From the NCBI GenBank assembly GCA_902826695.1, contig CADEFU010000003.1:62001-126000 (forward strand): 64,000 bases of DNA, in the 5' to 3' direction. Under the pieces are notes generated by a model, which worked only from the letters and a program-made list of their open reading frames with translations, did not search any database and had not been told where the DNA came from. The stretch's first letter is position 1; every line of letters begins with the position of its first letter. Below, piece after piece: positions 18,312-26,436 of the stretch. Position numbers and translations under genes: made by a program. This stretch comes from an uncultured Alphaproteobacteria bacterium (lineage in GTDB: Bacteria; Pseudomonadota; Alphaproteobacteria; Micropepsales; Micropepsaceae).

Positions 18312-18395
18312 AGAGGCACTCCCACCATGAATGTTTAACACCTTGGTAACACTTAGGCCCGGACACTGAAAACAACGAAGAATCAGGGGATTTCC

Positions 18396-19628
18396 GTGCC
18401 GCGTTTAGACCTTATAGTCGTGCCGGGCGTAGCGCTTCTCGCCGGCATAGTGATCGGCGCGCTCCTTTATCGCGTCGGGGCAACGGACGCCGTCGGCGCC
18501 ATGCTGGTCGCGGGCTTCATCACGATCGTTGCCTCGTACTGCGACCTGATCCTCGACCGCACGGCCGAGCGCGCCCGCACACAAGCCGCACACCATCAAA
18601 TCCGCTCCGACGCCGAGCTAACCCGCCGCGCCGTCATCGAGCTGAAGCACCACATCGATACTGGCATCGCCTCGCGCAACGATCGCATGGCAAGCGAAGT
18701 GAGAGTGCTGGAGGCGCTTGTCCGCAAACTCGCCGAAGGCATCGCCGAGCGCGCAAAGGGCATCGCGTCCCCCGACGGCACCGCCGCGCTGACCGTGAGC
18801 AGCGCCCCGCACGACGACATCACGCTCGAGGTCGTGCGCCGTTCGCTCGAAGAAAACCGCATCGACCTTTACCTGCAACCGGTCGTCAGTCTGCCGCAAC
18901 GCAAGATCCGCTTCTACGAAGCCTTGACGCGCCTGCGCACCGAAGACGGCACGATCATCATGCCGTCGCAATACATCCATGTCGCCGAGCCCGCGGGCTT
19001 GATGTCGGTCGTGGACAACGTCCTCTTGTTCCGCTGCATCCAGATCCTAGGCTCCCTCAATCACCGCAAAGACATCGGCGTCTTCTGCAACCTCTCACGC
19101 GAGACGCTGCAGGATTCGATGTTCTTCGGCCAGTTCATCGAGTTCATGAAGCAGCACCGCGAACTCGCGGGCTCCCTCATCTTCGAAATCTCGCAAGAAA
19201 CGATGACCGAAGGCACGCCTGCCGAAATCGCCAATCTGAGCCAGCTCGCCGACCTCGACTTCACGTTCTCCGTGGACAAGATCACGACGCTCGACATCGA
19301 CTTCGCAAGCGCGCGCGCCCGCCACGTCCGCTACTTCAAAGTGCCGGCACGCCTGCTGCTTGATACGAAGGATGCGGGCGGCCGCGTCCACCCGTCGGAC
19401 CTTAAAGAACTGCTTGCCCGCTTCGGCATGAACCTTATCGCCGAGCGCGTCGAGAACGAGCGCGACGTCATCCGCCTCCTCGACCACGACGTCGACTATG
19501 GCCAAGGTTTCCTGTTCGGCGAGCCGCAGCAGATCAAGGACACCATGCTGACGCAGCGTGCGCCGCGCCCGGTGCCAGCCGCGGCCCCGCAGCAGCGCCT
19601 GCGCGCGGTCGCAGGCCGCAGCGCCTAA
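18396..19628 (+). CDS. TipF-like membrane EAL protein with degenerate metal site
   Basis: 410 residues from a GTG with an AGGGGAT site. Two N-terminal membrane helices (about 6-25 and 33-53) are followed by a charged coiled-coil-like segment (about 55-125) and an EAL domain (about 143-390). The EAL tripeptide is kept at 175-177, as are Asn232, Glu264 and Gln370. The double-aspartate motif DDFGTG is replaced by 'SVDKITT' near 292-298, which removes metal ligands needed to hydrolyse cyclic di-GMP. Two helices, coiled coil and degenerate EAL match Caulobacter TipF, a cyclic di-GMP receptor for flagellar assembly. No flagellar gene is in the window, so the TipF link is inference. Confidence 0.75.
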   Translation: MPRLDLIVVPGVALLAGIVIGALLYRVGATDAVGAMLVAGFITIVASYCDLILDRTAERARTQAAHHQIRSDAELTRRAVIELKHHIDTGIASRNDRMASEVRVLEALVRKLAEGIAERAKGIASPDGTAALTVSSAPHDDITLEVVRRSLEENRIDLYLQPVVSLPQRKIRFYEALTRLRTEDGTIIMPSQYIHVAEPAGLMSVVDNVLLFRCIQILGSLNHRKDIGVFCNLSRETLQDSMFFGQFIEFMKQHRELAGSLIFEISQETMTEGTPAEIANLSQLADLDFTFSVDKITTLDIDFASARARHVRYFKVPARLLLDTKDAGGRVHPSDLKELLARFGMNLIAERVENERDVIRLLDHDVDYGQGFLFGEPQQIKDTMLTQRAPRPVPAAAPQQRLRAVAGRSA

Positions 19629-19672
19629 AGATTGACGCAGGCCAAGCGATCTGCACACCTGCCGCCGCACAC

Positions 19673-20536
19673 ATGACGGCAATCTCGATCATCACCGGCC
19701 TGCGCGGGCTCAGCGCCAACTATGACGTCCTCGTTTGCGACATCTGGGGCGTCATTCACAACGGGCGCGAAGCGTTCCCGGGCGTCGTCGAGACGCTGCG
19801 CCGCTTTCGCGAAAACGGGCTCGTTCTCTTGCTCTCCAACGCGCCGCGCCCGAACGGCCCGATCCGCGAGCAACTGGCCGCGCTCGAAGTAGGCGAAGAG
19901 GCCTACGACACGCTCGTCACGTCGGGGGACCTCACCCGCCGCCTGCTCATCGAACGCGCGCCGCTGAGCGTCCATCACGTCGGCCCGCACCGCGACCTGC
20001 CGCTGTTCGAGAACTTGGCCGTCCATCGCGTCGCGCTGGAAGAGGCCGACGCGATCGTCTGCACCGGCCCGTTCGACGACACGAAGGAAGGCCCTGACGA
20101 TTACCGCGACTACTGGAAGGGCGCGCTCAAGCGGCGTCTGCCGTTCTATTGCGCGAATCCCGACCTCGTCGTGCAGCGCGGCGATCACATGATCTACTGC
20201 GCCGGCGCGCTCGCGCACCAATACGAAGATCAGGGCGGTGAAGTGCACTACCTCGGCAAGCCGCATGCGCCCGCCTATGCATTCGTGGCTGAGCGCCTGC
20301 ACGAACTCACGAAGCGCGATATTCCCCGCGCGAAGTGGCTCGCGGTCGGCGACGGTCTGAAGACCGACATCCTCGGCGCGACGCGCGCCGGCATCGATTC
20401 GCTGCTTATCACCGGCGGCATCCACGAGCGCGAACTTAGCGCTGACGACAACACGCCCGATCCCGCAAAGATCGAACGCGTCTTCGCGGCCCAAAACCTG
20501 AAGTCCGTAGCGGCCATGCGCCGCTTGCTCTGGTAG
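19673..20536 (+). CDS. HAD superfamily class IIA hydrolase (TIGR01459-like)
   Basis: 287 residues. HAD motif I is 'VCDIWGVIHNG' with the nucleophile Asp at about residue 22. Motif II is 'LLLSNAPRP', and motifs III/IV are the Lys in 'YLGKPHAPAY' and 'AVGDGLKTDILGATRAG'. The Trp after the nucleophile (DxWG) is typical of this alphaproteobacterial HAD-IIA group, annotated as predicted sugar phosphatases. It probably dephosphorylates a small cytoplasmic phosphate ester. It is followed on the same strand by a MaoC gene and ribF, with gaps of 57 and 20 bp. Confidence 0.88.
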   Translation: MTAISIITGLRGLSANYDVLVCDIWGVIHNGREAFPGVVETLRRFRENGLVLLLSNAPRPNGPIREQLAALEVGEEAYDTLVTSGDLTRRLLIERAPLSVHHVGPHRDLPLFENLAVHRVALEEADAIVCTGPFDDTKEGPDDYRDYWKGALKRRLPFYCANPDLVVQRGDHMIYCAGALAHQYEDQGGEVHYLGKPHAPAYAFVAERLHELTKRDIPRAKWLAVGDGLKTDILGATRAGIDSLLITGGIHERELSADDNTPDPAKIERVFAAQNLKSVAAMRRLLW

Positions 20537-20593
20537 TGTGCCCACGCATAGATTGCCGCGAGCTTTCCCCGCACAAAGAAGGACGAGGCCGCC

Positions 20594-21019
20594 ATGACGA
20601 ACGGCTACTTCATCGAAGACCTGAAGACGGGCATGTCGGCCTCCTACGGCAAGACGATCACCGACGCCGACATCGTGCTGTTCGCGGGCGTTTCCGGCGA
20701 CACCAACCCCGTCCACCTCGACCAAGAGTTCGCGGCCAAGACGCCGTTCAAGGCGCGCATTGCGCACGGCATGCTGTCGGCAAGCTTCATCTCGACGGTC
20801 ATCGGCACGAAACTGCCAGGCCCCGGCGCGATCTACATGAGCCAAAATCTGCGCTTCAAAGCGCCGGTGAAAATCGGCGACACGGTGCAGACCACCTGCA
20901 CGATCACCGAGATCATCGCTGAGAAGCGCCGCATCGTGCTCTCGACGATTTGCAAGGTCGGCGAAACGGTCGTGATCGAGGGCGACGCTCTCATCATGGT
21001 CCCCTCGCGCGGCAAGTAA
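20594..21019 (+). CDS. MaoC family (R)-specific enoyl-CoA hydratase
   Basis: 141 residues with the hotdog-fold hydratase motif: 'FAGVSGDTNPVHLDQEFA' holds the catalytic Asp36 and His41, followed by 'RIAHGMLSASFIS'. This is the PhaJ-like short form, which hydrates trans-2-enoyl-CoA to (R)-3-hydroxyacyl-CoA, a step feeding polyhydroxyalkanoate or fatty-acid metabolism. It sits between the HAD gene and ribF on the same strand. Confidence 0.9.
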   Translation: MTNGYFIEDLKTGMSASYGKTITDADIVLFAGVSGDTNPVHLDQEFAAKTPFKARIAHGMLSASFISTVIGTKLPGPGAIYMSQNLRFKAPVKIGDTVQTTCTITEIIAEKRRIVLSTICKVGETVVIEGDALIMVPSRGK

Positions 21020-21039
21020 GAGATCGAAGCGCCGGCCGC

Positions 21040-21954
21040 ATGCAGATTTTCCGCCACTACGAGAACCTGCCGGCGGCCGCGCAGGGCGCGACCGTCGCGA
21101 TCGGCAATTTCGACGGCGTTCACCTCGGTCACCAGGCGTTGCTGAAGCACGCCAAGGCGCCGGGAACAAAACTCGGCGTCCTTGTTTTCGAGCCGCACCC
21201 GCAAGAGTTCTTCAAGCCCGGCGGCGAACGCTTCCGCCTCACCCCATTCCGCGCCAAGGCAAGACTGCTCGAACGCTTCGGCGTCGACGTTCTCTATGCG
21301 CTCCACTTCGACGCCGCCTTCGCCGCGTTGAGCGCGGAAGACTTCGTCGCGAAAGTTCTCGCGCAAGGCCTCGGCGCGAAGCACATCGTTGTCGGCCAAG
21401 ACTTCCAGTTCGGGAAGGGCAGGGCCGGGAACATCGAACTGCTGAAATCGCGCGGGCCGGAGCACGGCTTCACGGTCTCGACGTTCGACCTCGTCGGCGC
21501 AGGCCCCGAAGCGAAAATCTCTTCCACCCGCATCCGCGAAGCCTTGCGCGAAGGTAAGCCCGAAGTTGCCGCCGAACTTTTGGGCCACGCCTGGACGGTG
21601 GAGGGCAGGGTAGAGCAGGGCGACCAACGCGGCCGCACGATCGGCTTTCCAACCGCCAACGTCAGCCTCGAGGGCTATCTGGAACCGGCGCTCGGCGTCT
21701 ATGCCGTGCGCGTCGAGCTTGGCGGCAAGGCCTACAACGGCGTCGCCAACTTCGGGCGCCGTCCGACGTTCGACAAGAAAGACGTACTCCTCGAAGTCCA
21801 CATCTTCGACTATGCGGGCGACGCCTACGGCCAACAGATCGTCGTCTCCTTCGTTCACTACCTGCGCCCGGAAATGAAGTTCTCAGGCCTCGACGCCCTC
21901 AAAGCGCAAATCGCGAAAGACAGTGAGCGCGCGCGCACACTTTTGCAGCAATGA
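21040..21954 (+). CDS. ribF: Bifunctional riboflavin kinase / FAD synthetase
   Basis: 304 residues starting at the ATG at 21040. The N-terminal adenylyltransferase part has 'VAIGNFDGVHLGHQALL' (HxGH nucleotide site) and 'ISSTRIREALREG'. The C-terminal riboflavin kinase part (about 185-304) has 'GRTIGFPTANV', 'GVYAVRVEL' and 'GVANFGRRPTF'. It converts riboflavin to FMN and then FAD in the cytoplasm. In many proteobacteria ribF lies next to ileS-lspA; here those genes are 13 kb away. An inverted pair of repeats follows the stop by 2 bp. Confidence 0.96.
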   Translation: MQIFRHYENLPAAAQGATVAIGNFDGVHLGHQALLKHAKAPGTKLGVLVFEPHPQEFFKPGGERFRLTPFRAKARLLERFGVDVLYALHFDAAFAALSAEDFVAKVLAQGLGAKHIVVGQDFQFGKGRAGNIELLKSRGPEHGFTVSTFDLVGAGPEAKISSTRIREALREGKPEVAAELLGHAWTVEGRVEQGDQRGRTIGFPTANVSLEGYLEPALGVYAVRVELGGKAYNGVANFGRRPTFDKKDVLLEVHIFDYAGDAYGQQIVVSFVHYLRPEMKFSGLDALKAQIAKDSERARTLLQQ

Positions 21955-21956
21955 CT

Positions 21957-22037
21957 TCCTGGGAGCGCCGGCCTCCGGCCGGCCCTTACTGAGTCTCAAC
22001 CGCCGAAAGTGCCGGCCGGAGGCCGGCGCTCCCAGGA
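21957..22037. repeat. Perfect 27-bp inverted repeat built of two hairpin-repeat copies
   Basis: The arms at 21957-21983 and 22011-22037 are exact reverse complements with a 27-base spacer. Each arm contains a self-complementary hairpin, GCCGGC-CTCCG-GCCGGC. The 25-nt core GAGCGCCGGC...CCTT (21963-21987, and 22007-22031 on the other strand) matches the repeats at 26390 and 62491 with paired stem changes. It lies directly after the ribF stop. The layout is like a BIME (two REP units head to head). Confidence 0.85.
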
Positions 22038-22232
22038 CTCTTTGCAACTCGCGCACGAACGCGCCACGTCGGTATCTCCCGGACGCGTTCGCTACTCGCC
22101 TTTCGAGCGAGCAATGCGCGCAAACCTCACCAGGCCGCGACAGCTTTCACCATCGCTGTCGCGCCCACGCGACAGCTTCTCGAGCCCGCTTCACGTAGGT
22201 TTCGCGCTGGGGAAGTTCGGGGGAGCGCTGTC

Positions 22233-23030
22233 GTGGAACAAGAGTTGCTGGCGCGTCTGAGTGAGGCGGCGTTTATCGTTGGCGGTATCGTTGCGTCCGG
22301 CGTCGATCTCGTTTCCGAAGCCAAGCAAATGCTCGCCGACCCGCGCGCGCTCGGCCGCGATATCGTGCTGCAGCTCATCATGTTCACGATCACGACCGTC
22401 ATCTTGGGCGGCCTTTATCACACGTTCATCTTGAAACCGCGCGAACGGCGCGAGATCAAACTTGCCGAAGACCGCCGCGCGAAGCTGATGGAGCCGTTCC
22501 GCCGCATGCTCGTGATGCGCTTGGCGAGCGCCCACGGCGGCGTCTACGACGCGCTCACCCACTACGACGATTGGTCCGGCAACTGGGGCCGCCCGCGCAT
22601 TCGCACACTGTCGGGTGCCATCGCCCACATCTGCGCCGAGCTCTCAAGCACGATCATCTCGAACGCAGACCTCTTGCGTCCCGAAGAACAACAAGCCGTC
22701 GGCAAATACTCCTCCGACCTCTTCGCACTCCAAGCAAAGCTCGAAGAGATCGAAAAGTCGCTGCCGACATTGAACGCAGGCACGATCGCCGCACTGCGCG
22801 ACCTCGTCTCGGAGTCGAACCTCGCGATCACCAGAATTGCGGCCTCCTTCGACGAAGCATACAAACACCAGGTCGCCGACCTTCTCTGGGACGACGAAGA
22901 TCGCGCCGCTGTGGAAGAGCACCTGATGGCCCCGCTTGACCTGCGCGTCGCCCGTATCGCTGAGCGCGCCGCTGCCGAAGCCGCCCCACCCGCCGAAGCA
23001 GCGCCCACGCCTGCGATGGCCGCGGAATAG
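22233..23030 (+). CDS. Membrane protein of unknown function with helical cytoplasmic part
   Basis: 265 residues from a GTG start. One clear membrane helix at about 44-65 is preceded by a partly hydrophobic helix (about 12-25) and followed by a long, mostly helical soluble region. This includes 'ERREIKLAEDRRAKLMEPFRR' (split here: ERREIKLAEDRR then AKLMEPFRRM) and a conserved-looking 'HGGVYDALTHYDDWSG' segment. The last 25 residues are Ala/Pro-rich and probably disordered. No known domain was recognised. It stands alone after the repeat region. Confidence 0.6.
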   Translation: MEQELLARLSEAAFIVGGIVASGVDLVSEAKQMLADPRALGRDIVLQLIMFTITTVILGGLYHTFILKPRERREIKLAEDRRAKLMEPFRRMLVMRLASAHGGVYDALTHYDDWSGNWGRPRIRTLSGAIAHICAELSSTIISNADLLRPEEQQAVGKYSSDLFALQAKLEEIEKSLPTLNAGTIAALRDLVSESNLAITRIAASFDEAYKHQVADLLWDDEDRAAVEEHLMAPLDLRVARIAERAAAEAAPPAEAAPTPAMAAE

Positions 23031-23147
23031 GCTCAAGCGGCGCCGCCGCGCTGTTGGAAATGGGGTCAAGCGCAGGGCCAGCCGGCGCTCTTGGGCTAAG
23101 CGCGCGCTTCCCGCGGCGGTGTCCTGCGATTAAGTTCCGAATCGACC

Positions 23148-23669
23148 ATGGCCAACAAGCTCAAGCTTCACCCGGACTCGCGCTGCCAAGCGATCAACGC
23201 CATCACCGCTGAGATCGCGCGCCCAAAGCCGGGCCTGCTGCGCCTCACCTACCGCATCGACGGCACGCTCACCGCCGTCGCATGGCCACATCACGACCAG
23301 CCCGGGCGCATGGACGATCTCTGGCACCACACCTGCTTCGAAGCCTTCATCGGCACTGCATCGAATCCCGCCTATCAGGAATTCAACCTCGCACCGTCCA
23401 AATCATGGGCGGCATACAGCTTCACGAGCTATCGCGAGGGCATGGCCAATACGCAGCTCCCCTGGGCGCCACGGATCACGATCGATAAAAGCGCCGACGT
23501 ATTCACGCTCACCGCCGAATGCCCCATCCTGATCCCCATGCCCTGGCGCATCGGCGTCACAACCGTCCTCGAAGAAACAAACGACAACAAATCCTACTGG
23601 GCGCTTGCGCATCCCAGCCCAAAGCCTGATTTTCACAACGCCGCCGGCTTCACCGTCGAACTCAGCTGA
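23148..23669 (+). CDS. DOMON-like domain protein (MurB-associated type)
   Basis: 173 residues, no signal peptide. It fits the DOMON-like group in which 'RMDDLWHHTCFEAFIG' is followed by 'YQEFNLAPSKSWAAYSFTSYREGM' (split here: YQEFNLAPSKSW and AAYSFTSYREGM) and a closing 'YWALAHPSPKPDFHNAAGFTVEL'-type strand ending 'PDFHNAAGFTVEL'. These proteins have an immunoglobulin-like beta sandwich of unknown ligand, and some databases name them after murB neighbours. It lies 8 bp before the NamZ gene, which supports a role tied to cell-wall sugars; that is inference. Confidence 0.78.
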   Translation: MANKLKLHPDSRCQAINAITAEIARPKPGLLRLTYRIDGTLTAVAWPHHDQPGRMDDLWHHTCFEAFIGTASNPAYQEFNLAPSKSWAAYSFTSYREGMANTQLPWAPRITIDKSADVFTLTAECPILIPMPWRIGVTTVLEETNDNKSYWALAHPSPKPDFHNAAGFTVELS

Positions 23670-23677
23670 GCCCATCC

Positions 23678-24883
23678 ATGAAATTCGGTATCGACCGCCT
23701 CGTCTCCGAGCCAGCGCTGCGCGCGCCGTTGAAAGGCAAGCGCGTCGCTCTGGTCGCGCACCCCGCCTCGGTGACGCAAGACCTGACGCACTCGCTCGAT
23801 GCGCTGGCCGCAACGGGCGACATCAACCTCACCGCAGCGTTCGGTCCGCAGCACGGGCTGCGCGGCGACAAGCAAGACAATATGGTCGAAAGCCCGGACT
23901 TCAACGATCCGGCGCTCGGCATCCCGGTCTTCAGCCTCTACGGCCAAGTGAGAAGGCCCACCGGCCAAAGCATGGGAACGTTCGACGTCGTGCTCGTCGA
24001 TCTGCAAGACCTCGGCTGCCGCATCTACACGTTCATCACGACGCTGCTCTACATGCTCGAAGCGGCGGCCGAGCATAAGAAGGCGGTCTGGGTGCTCGAC
24101 CGCCCGAACCCGGCAGGCCGACCGGTCGAAGGTCTGCGCCTGCGCGCCGGATGGGAAAGCTTCGTCGGCGCAGGCCCCATGCCGATGCGCCACGGCCTCA
24201 CGCTCGGCGAACTAGGCCTCTGGTTCATCAAGACGAAGAAGCTCGACGTCGACTACCGCATCATCGAAATGGAAGGCTACCGCCCCGACGAAGCGCCCGG
24301 CTACGGCTGGCCCTTGGGCGAGCGCACCTGGGTGAACCCAAGCCCGAACGCGCCGAATCTCTGGATGGCCCGCGCCTACGCCGGCACGGTGATGCTCGAA
24401 GGCACGACGCTCTCCGAAGGTCGCGGCACCACGCGTCCGCTCGAGCTTTTCGGCGCCCCCGACATCGACGCGAAGAAGGTCATCGCCGAGATGCACCGCC
24501 TTGGCGCCCACTGGCTGAAAGGCTGCACGCTGCGCGACTGCTGGTTCGAACCGACGTTCCACAAGCACGTTGGCAAACTCTGCAACGGCGTCCAAATCCA
24601 CACCGAAGACCCGCGAGCGTACGACCACGCCGCGTTCAAACCCTGGCGCCTCCAATCGCTCGCGTTCAAAGCGATCCGCAACCTCCACGGCGATTACCCG
24701 CTCTGGCGCGACTTCCCCTACGAATACGAACTCGGCAAACTCGCCATCGACGTCATCAACGGCGGGCCGTTGTTGCGCGAATGGGTGGATGACAAAGCGG
24801 CAACCCCAAACGACCTCGACGCAATCACGCAGCCGGATGAGAAGTCGTGGGCGGCTGAGCGGCAACCGTTCCTGAGGTACTGA
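23678..24883 (+). CDS. DUF1343 protein, exo-beta-N-acetylmuramidase NamZ family
   Basis: 401 residues. The DUF1343 hallmarks are in order: 'GKRVALVAHPASV' near 19, 'AFGPQHGLRGDKQDNMV' near 55, 'DVVLVDLQDLGCRIYTFI' near 103, 'WVLDRPNPAGRPVEG' near 140 and 'LSEGRGTTRPLELFGAP' near 246. Characterised members (NamZ) remove terminal N-acetylmuramic acid from peptidoglycan fragments. There is no signal peptide, so here it would act in the cytoplasm on imported muropeptides. It is preceded by the DOMON-like gene and followed 2 bp later by a small secreted-protein gene. Confidence 0.88.
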   Translation: MKFGIDRLVSEPALRAPLKGKRVALVAHPASVTQDLTHSLDALAATGDINLTAAFGPQHGLRGDKQDNMVESPDFNDPALGIPVFSLYGQVRRPTGQSMGTFDVVLVDLQDLGCRIYTFITTLLYMLEAAAEHKKAVWVLDRPNPAGRPVEGLRLRAGWESFVGAGPMPMRHGLTLGELGLWFIKTKKLDVDYRIIEMEGYRPDEAPGYGWPLGERTWVNPSPNAPNLWMARAYAGTVMLEGTTLSEGRGTTRPLELFGAPDIDAKKVIAEMHRLGAHWLKGCTLRDCWFEPTFHKHVGKLCNGVQIHTEDPRAYDHAAFKPWRLQSLAFKAIRNLHGDYPLWRDFPYEYELGKLAIDVINGGPLLREWVDDKAATPNDLDAITQPDEKSWAAERQPFLRY

Positions 24884-24885
24884 GT

Positions 24886-25305
24886 TTGAGAAGAGCGGCC
24901 ACCCTGGTTGCAATGTTGCTGGGAGCCACGGTCACGCCGGTGGCCCATGCAGAGGCAGGGTCCGTATCGCTGAGCGTTCGCATTGTGTCGTCAGGCGTGC
25001 TCGATGTGGTGGTCAAGAACGATGGATTGACCTCCATTTGCCTGGGTCCAAACCAAGCCGCGAACAGGCGCGTCACCGCAACTCTTTACGGACAGCCACT
25101 GAAGCAAACGAACGCATTTGAAGGTAGACCCATCTCGGACTGTAACGTACTCCCGGCAGGACACACCGAGCGGTTCAGCTACGATCTGATCGCCCTCTAC
25201 CCCGGATGGGACCTTCGCAGCGGTCGCGTGTGTTACACGCTGCCTTGGAGGCCGAATCCTGGCGACGCGTTGCGACGGCTGACACGCTGTAGAGCGCCGA
25301 ACTGA
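24886..25305 (+). CDS. Small secreted protein of unknown function
   Basis: 139 residues from a TTG start 2 bases after the NamZ stop. The signal peptide ends near residue 22 ('TPVAHA'). The mature chain has four Cys ('TSICLGP', 'SDCNVLP', 'RVCYTLP', 'TRCRAPN'), probably two disulfides, and alternating beta-strand sequence. Base composition is visibly lower in GC than its neighbours. No family was recognised; an envelope or inhibitor-like role is possible but unsupported. Confidence 0.6.
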   Translation: MRRAATLVAMLLGATVTPVAHAEAGSVSLSVRIVSSGVLDVVVKNDGLTSICLGPNQAANRRVTATLYGQPLKQTNAFEGRPISDCNVLPAGHTERFSYDLIALYPGWDLRSGRVCYTLPWRPNPGDALRRLTRCRAPN

Positions 25306-25411
25306 CCGCCCTGCTTATTGGTCACTCGTGGCGGTCCTCCGACTAGACCAATCCCTTGTCCCGTGCCATTGAATCGCTACCAAGCCATTCACACCACGGA
25401 GCCACAGCCCC

Positions 25412-26383
25412 ATGAAAACCCGCATCACCGAAATGTTCGGCATCGAGCATCCGATCATCCAAGGCGGCATGCACTTCGTCGGCTTTGCCGAGATGGCCGC
25501 CGCCGTGTCGAACGCGGGCGGGCTCGGCATCATCACCGGCCTGACGCAAGGCTCCCCCGAAAACCTGGCGAAGGAAATCGCCCGTTGCCGTCAGATGACG
25601 TCGAAACCGTTCGGCGTGAACCTGACGTTCCTGCCCGCGCTCACGCAACCCGACTATCCCGGCTACATCAAGGCGATCATCGACGGCGGCGTGAAGGCGG
25701 TCGAGACCGCGGGCAACAACCCGCAAAAATGGATGCCCGCACTCAAAGAAGCAGGCATCAAGGTCATTCATAAATGCACATCCGTCCGCCACTCGCTGAA
25801 AGCCGAAGCAATCGGCTGCGACGCGGTCTCGGTCGACGGCTTCGAATGCGGCGGCCATCCGGGCGAAGACGACGTACCGAATTTCATCCTGCTCCCGCGC
25901 GCGGCGGACGAGTTGAAAATCCCGTTCGTGGCCTCGGGCGGCATGGCCGACGGGCGCAGCCTGGTCGCCGCCCTCGCGATGGGCGCCGATGGCATGAACA
26001 TGGGCACGCGCTTCATCGCGACGAAAGAAGCCCCGGTCCATGAGAACGTGAAGAAAGCGATCGTCGCTGCCAACGAGCTCGACACCCGCCTCATCATGCG
26101 CCCCTTACGCAACACGGAACGCGTTCTGAAGAACGCCGCCGTCGAGCGTCTCCTGGAAAAGGAAAAGGCCCTCGGTGCGAAGATCCAGTTCCAAGACATC
26201 ATCGGCGAAGTCGCCGGCGTCTACCCGAAGATCATGAAGGACGGCGACATGGAAGCCGGCGCCTGGTCCTGCGGCATGGTCGTGGGGCTGATCAACGACG
26301 TGCCGACTGTGAAGGAACTGATCGACCGCATCATGAAACAAGCCCACGACATCATCGCGGGCCGCCTGGCGAAGTTCGCGTAA
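25412..26383 (+). CDS. Nitronate monooxygenase-type flavin oxidoreductase
   Basis: 323 residues, TIM-barrel FMN enzyme. Marks are 'HPIIQGGMHFVGFAEMA' near 13, 'GGLGIITGL' near 36, the active-site region 'VSVDGFECGGHPGEDDV' near 143, and FMN-phosphate loops 'FVASGGMADGRSLVAALAMGADG' (split: FVASGGMADGRS, AALAMGADG) and 'MGTRFIAT'. Members oxidise nitronates or act as NAD(P)H-quinone or enoyl reductases; the exact reaction is not certain. It is monocistronic, followed 6 bp later by a hairpin repeat. Confidence 0.88.
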   Translation: MKTRITEMFGIEHPIIQGGMHFVGFAEMAAAVSNAGGLGIITGLTQGSPENLAKEIARCRQMTSKPFGVNLTFLPALTQPDYPGYIKAIIDGGVKAVETAGNNPQKWMPALKEAGIKVIHKCTSVRHSLKAEAIGCDAVSVDGFECGGHPGEDDVPNFILLPRAADELKIPFVASGGMADGRSLVAALAMGADGMNMGTRFIATKEAPVHENVKKAIVAANELDTRLIMRPLRNTERVLKNAAVERLLEKEKALGAKIQFQDIIGEVAGVYPKIMKDGDMEAGAWSCGMVVGLINDVPTVKELIDRIMKQAHDIIAGRLAKFA

Positions 26384-26389
26384 GTCTGT

Positions 26390-26414
26390 GAGCGCGGGCG
26401 TCCCGCCCGCTCTT
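26390..26414 (+). repeat. Dispersed 25-nt hairpin repeat, copy after the flavin oxidoreductase
   Basis: GAGCGCGGGC-GTCCC-GCCCGCTCTT: the stem GCGGGC / GCCCGC has a 5-base loop. It begins 7 bases after the stop at 26383. The same frame of bases recurs at 21963 (and inverted at 22031) and at 62491, with the third stem pair changed from G-C to C-G or A-T. Confidence 0.75.
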
Positions 26415-26436
26415 CTAGCTACGAAATACTCAGCCT

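Noticed and set aside
19625-21169. 514-residue minus-strand open frame opposite the HAD and MaoC genes
   Set aside because: Arg/Asp-rich composition typical of an antisense shadow; both plus-strand genes have full family motifs.
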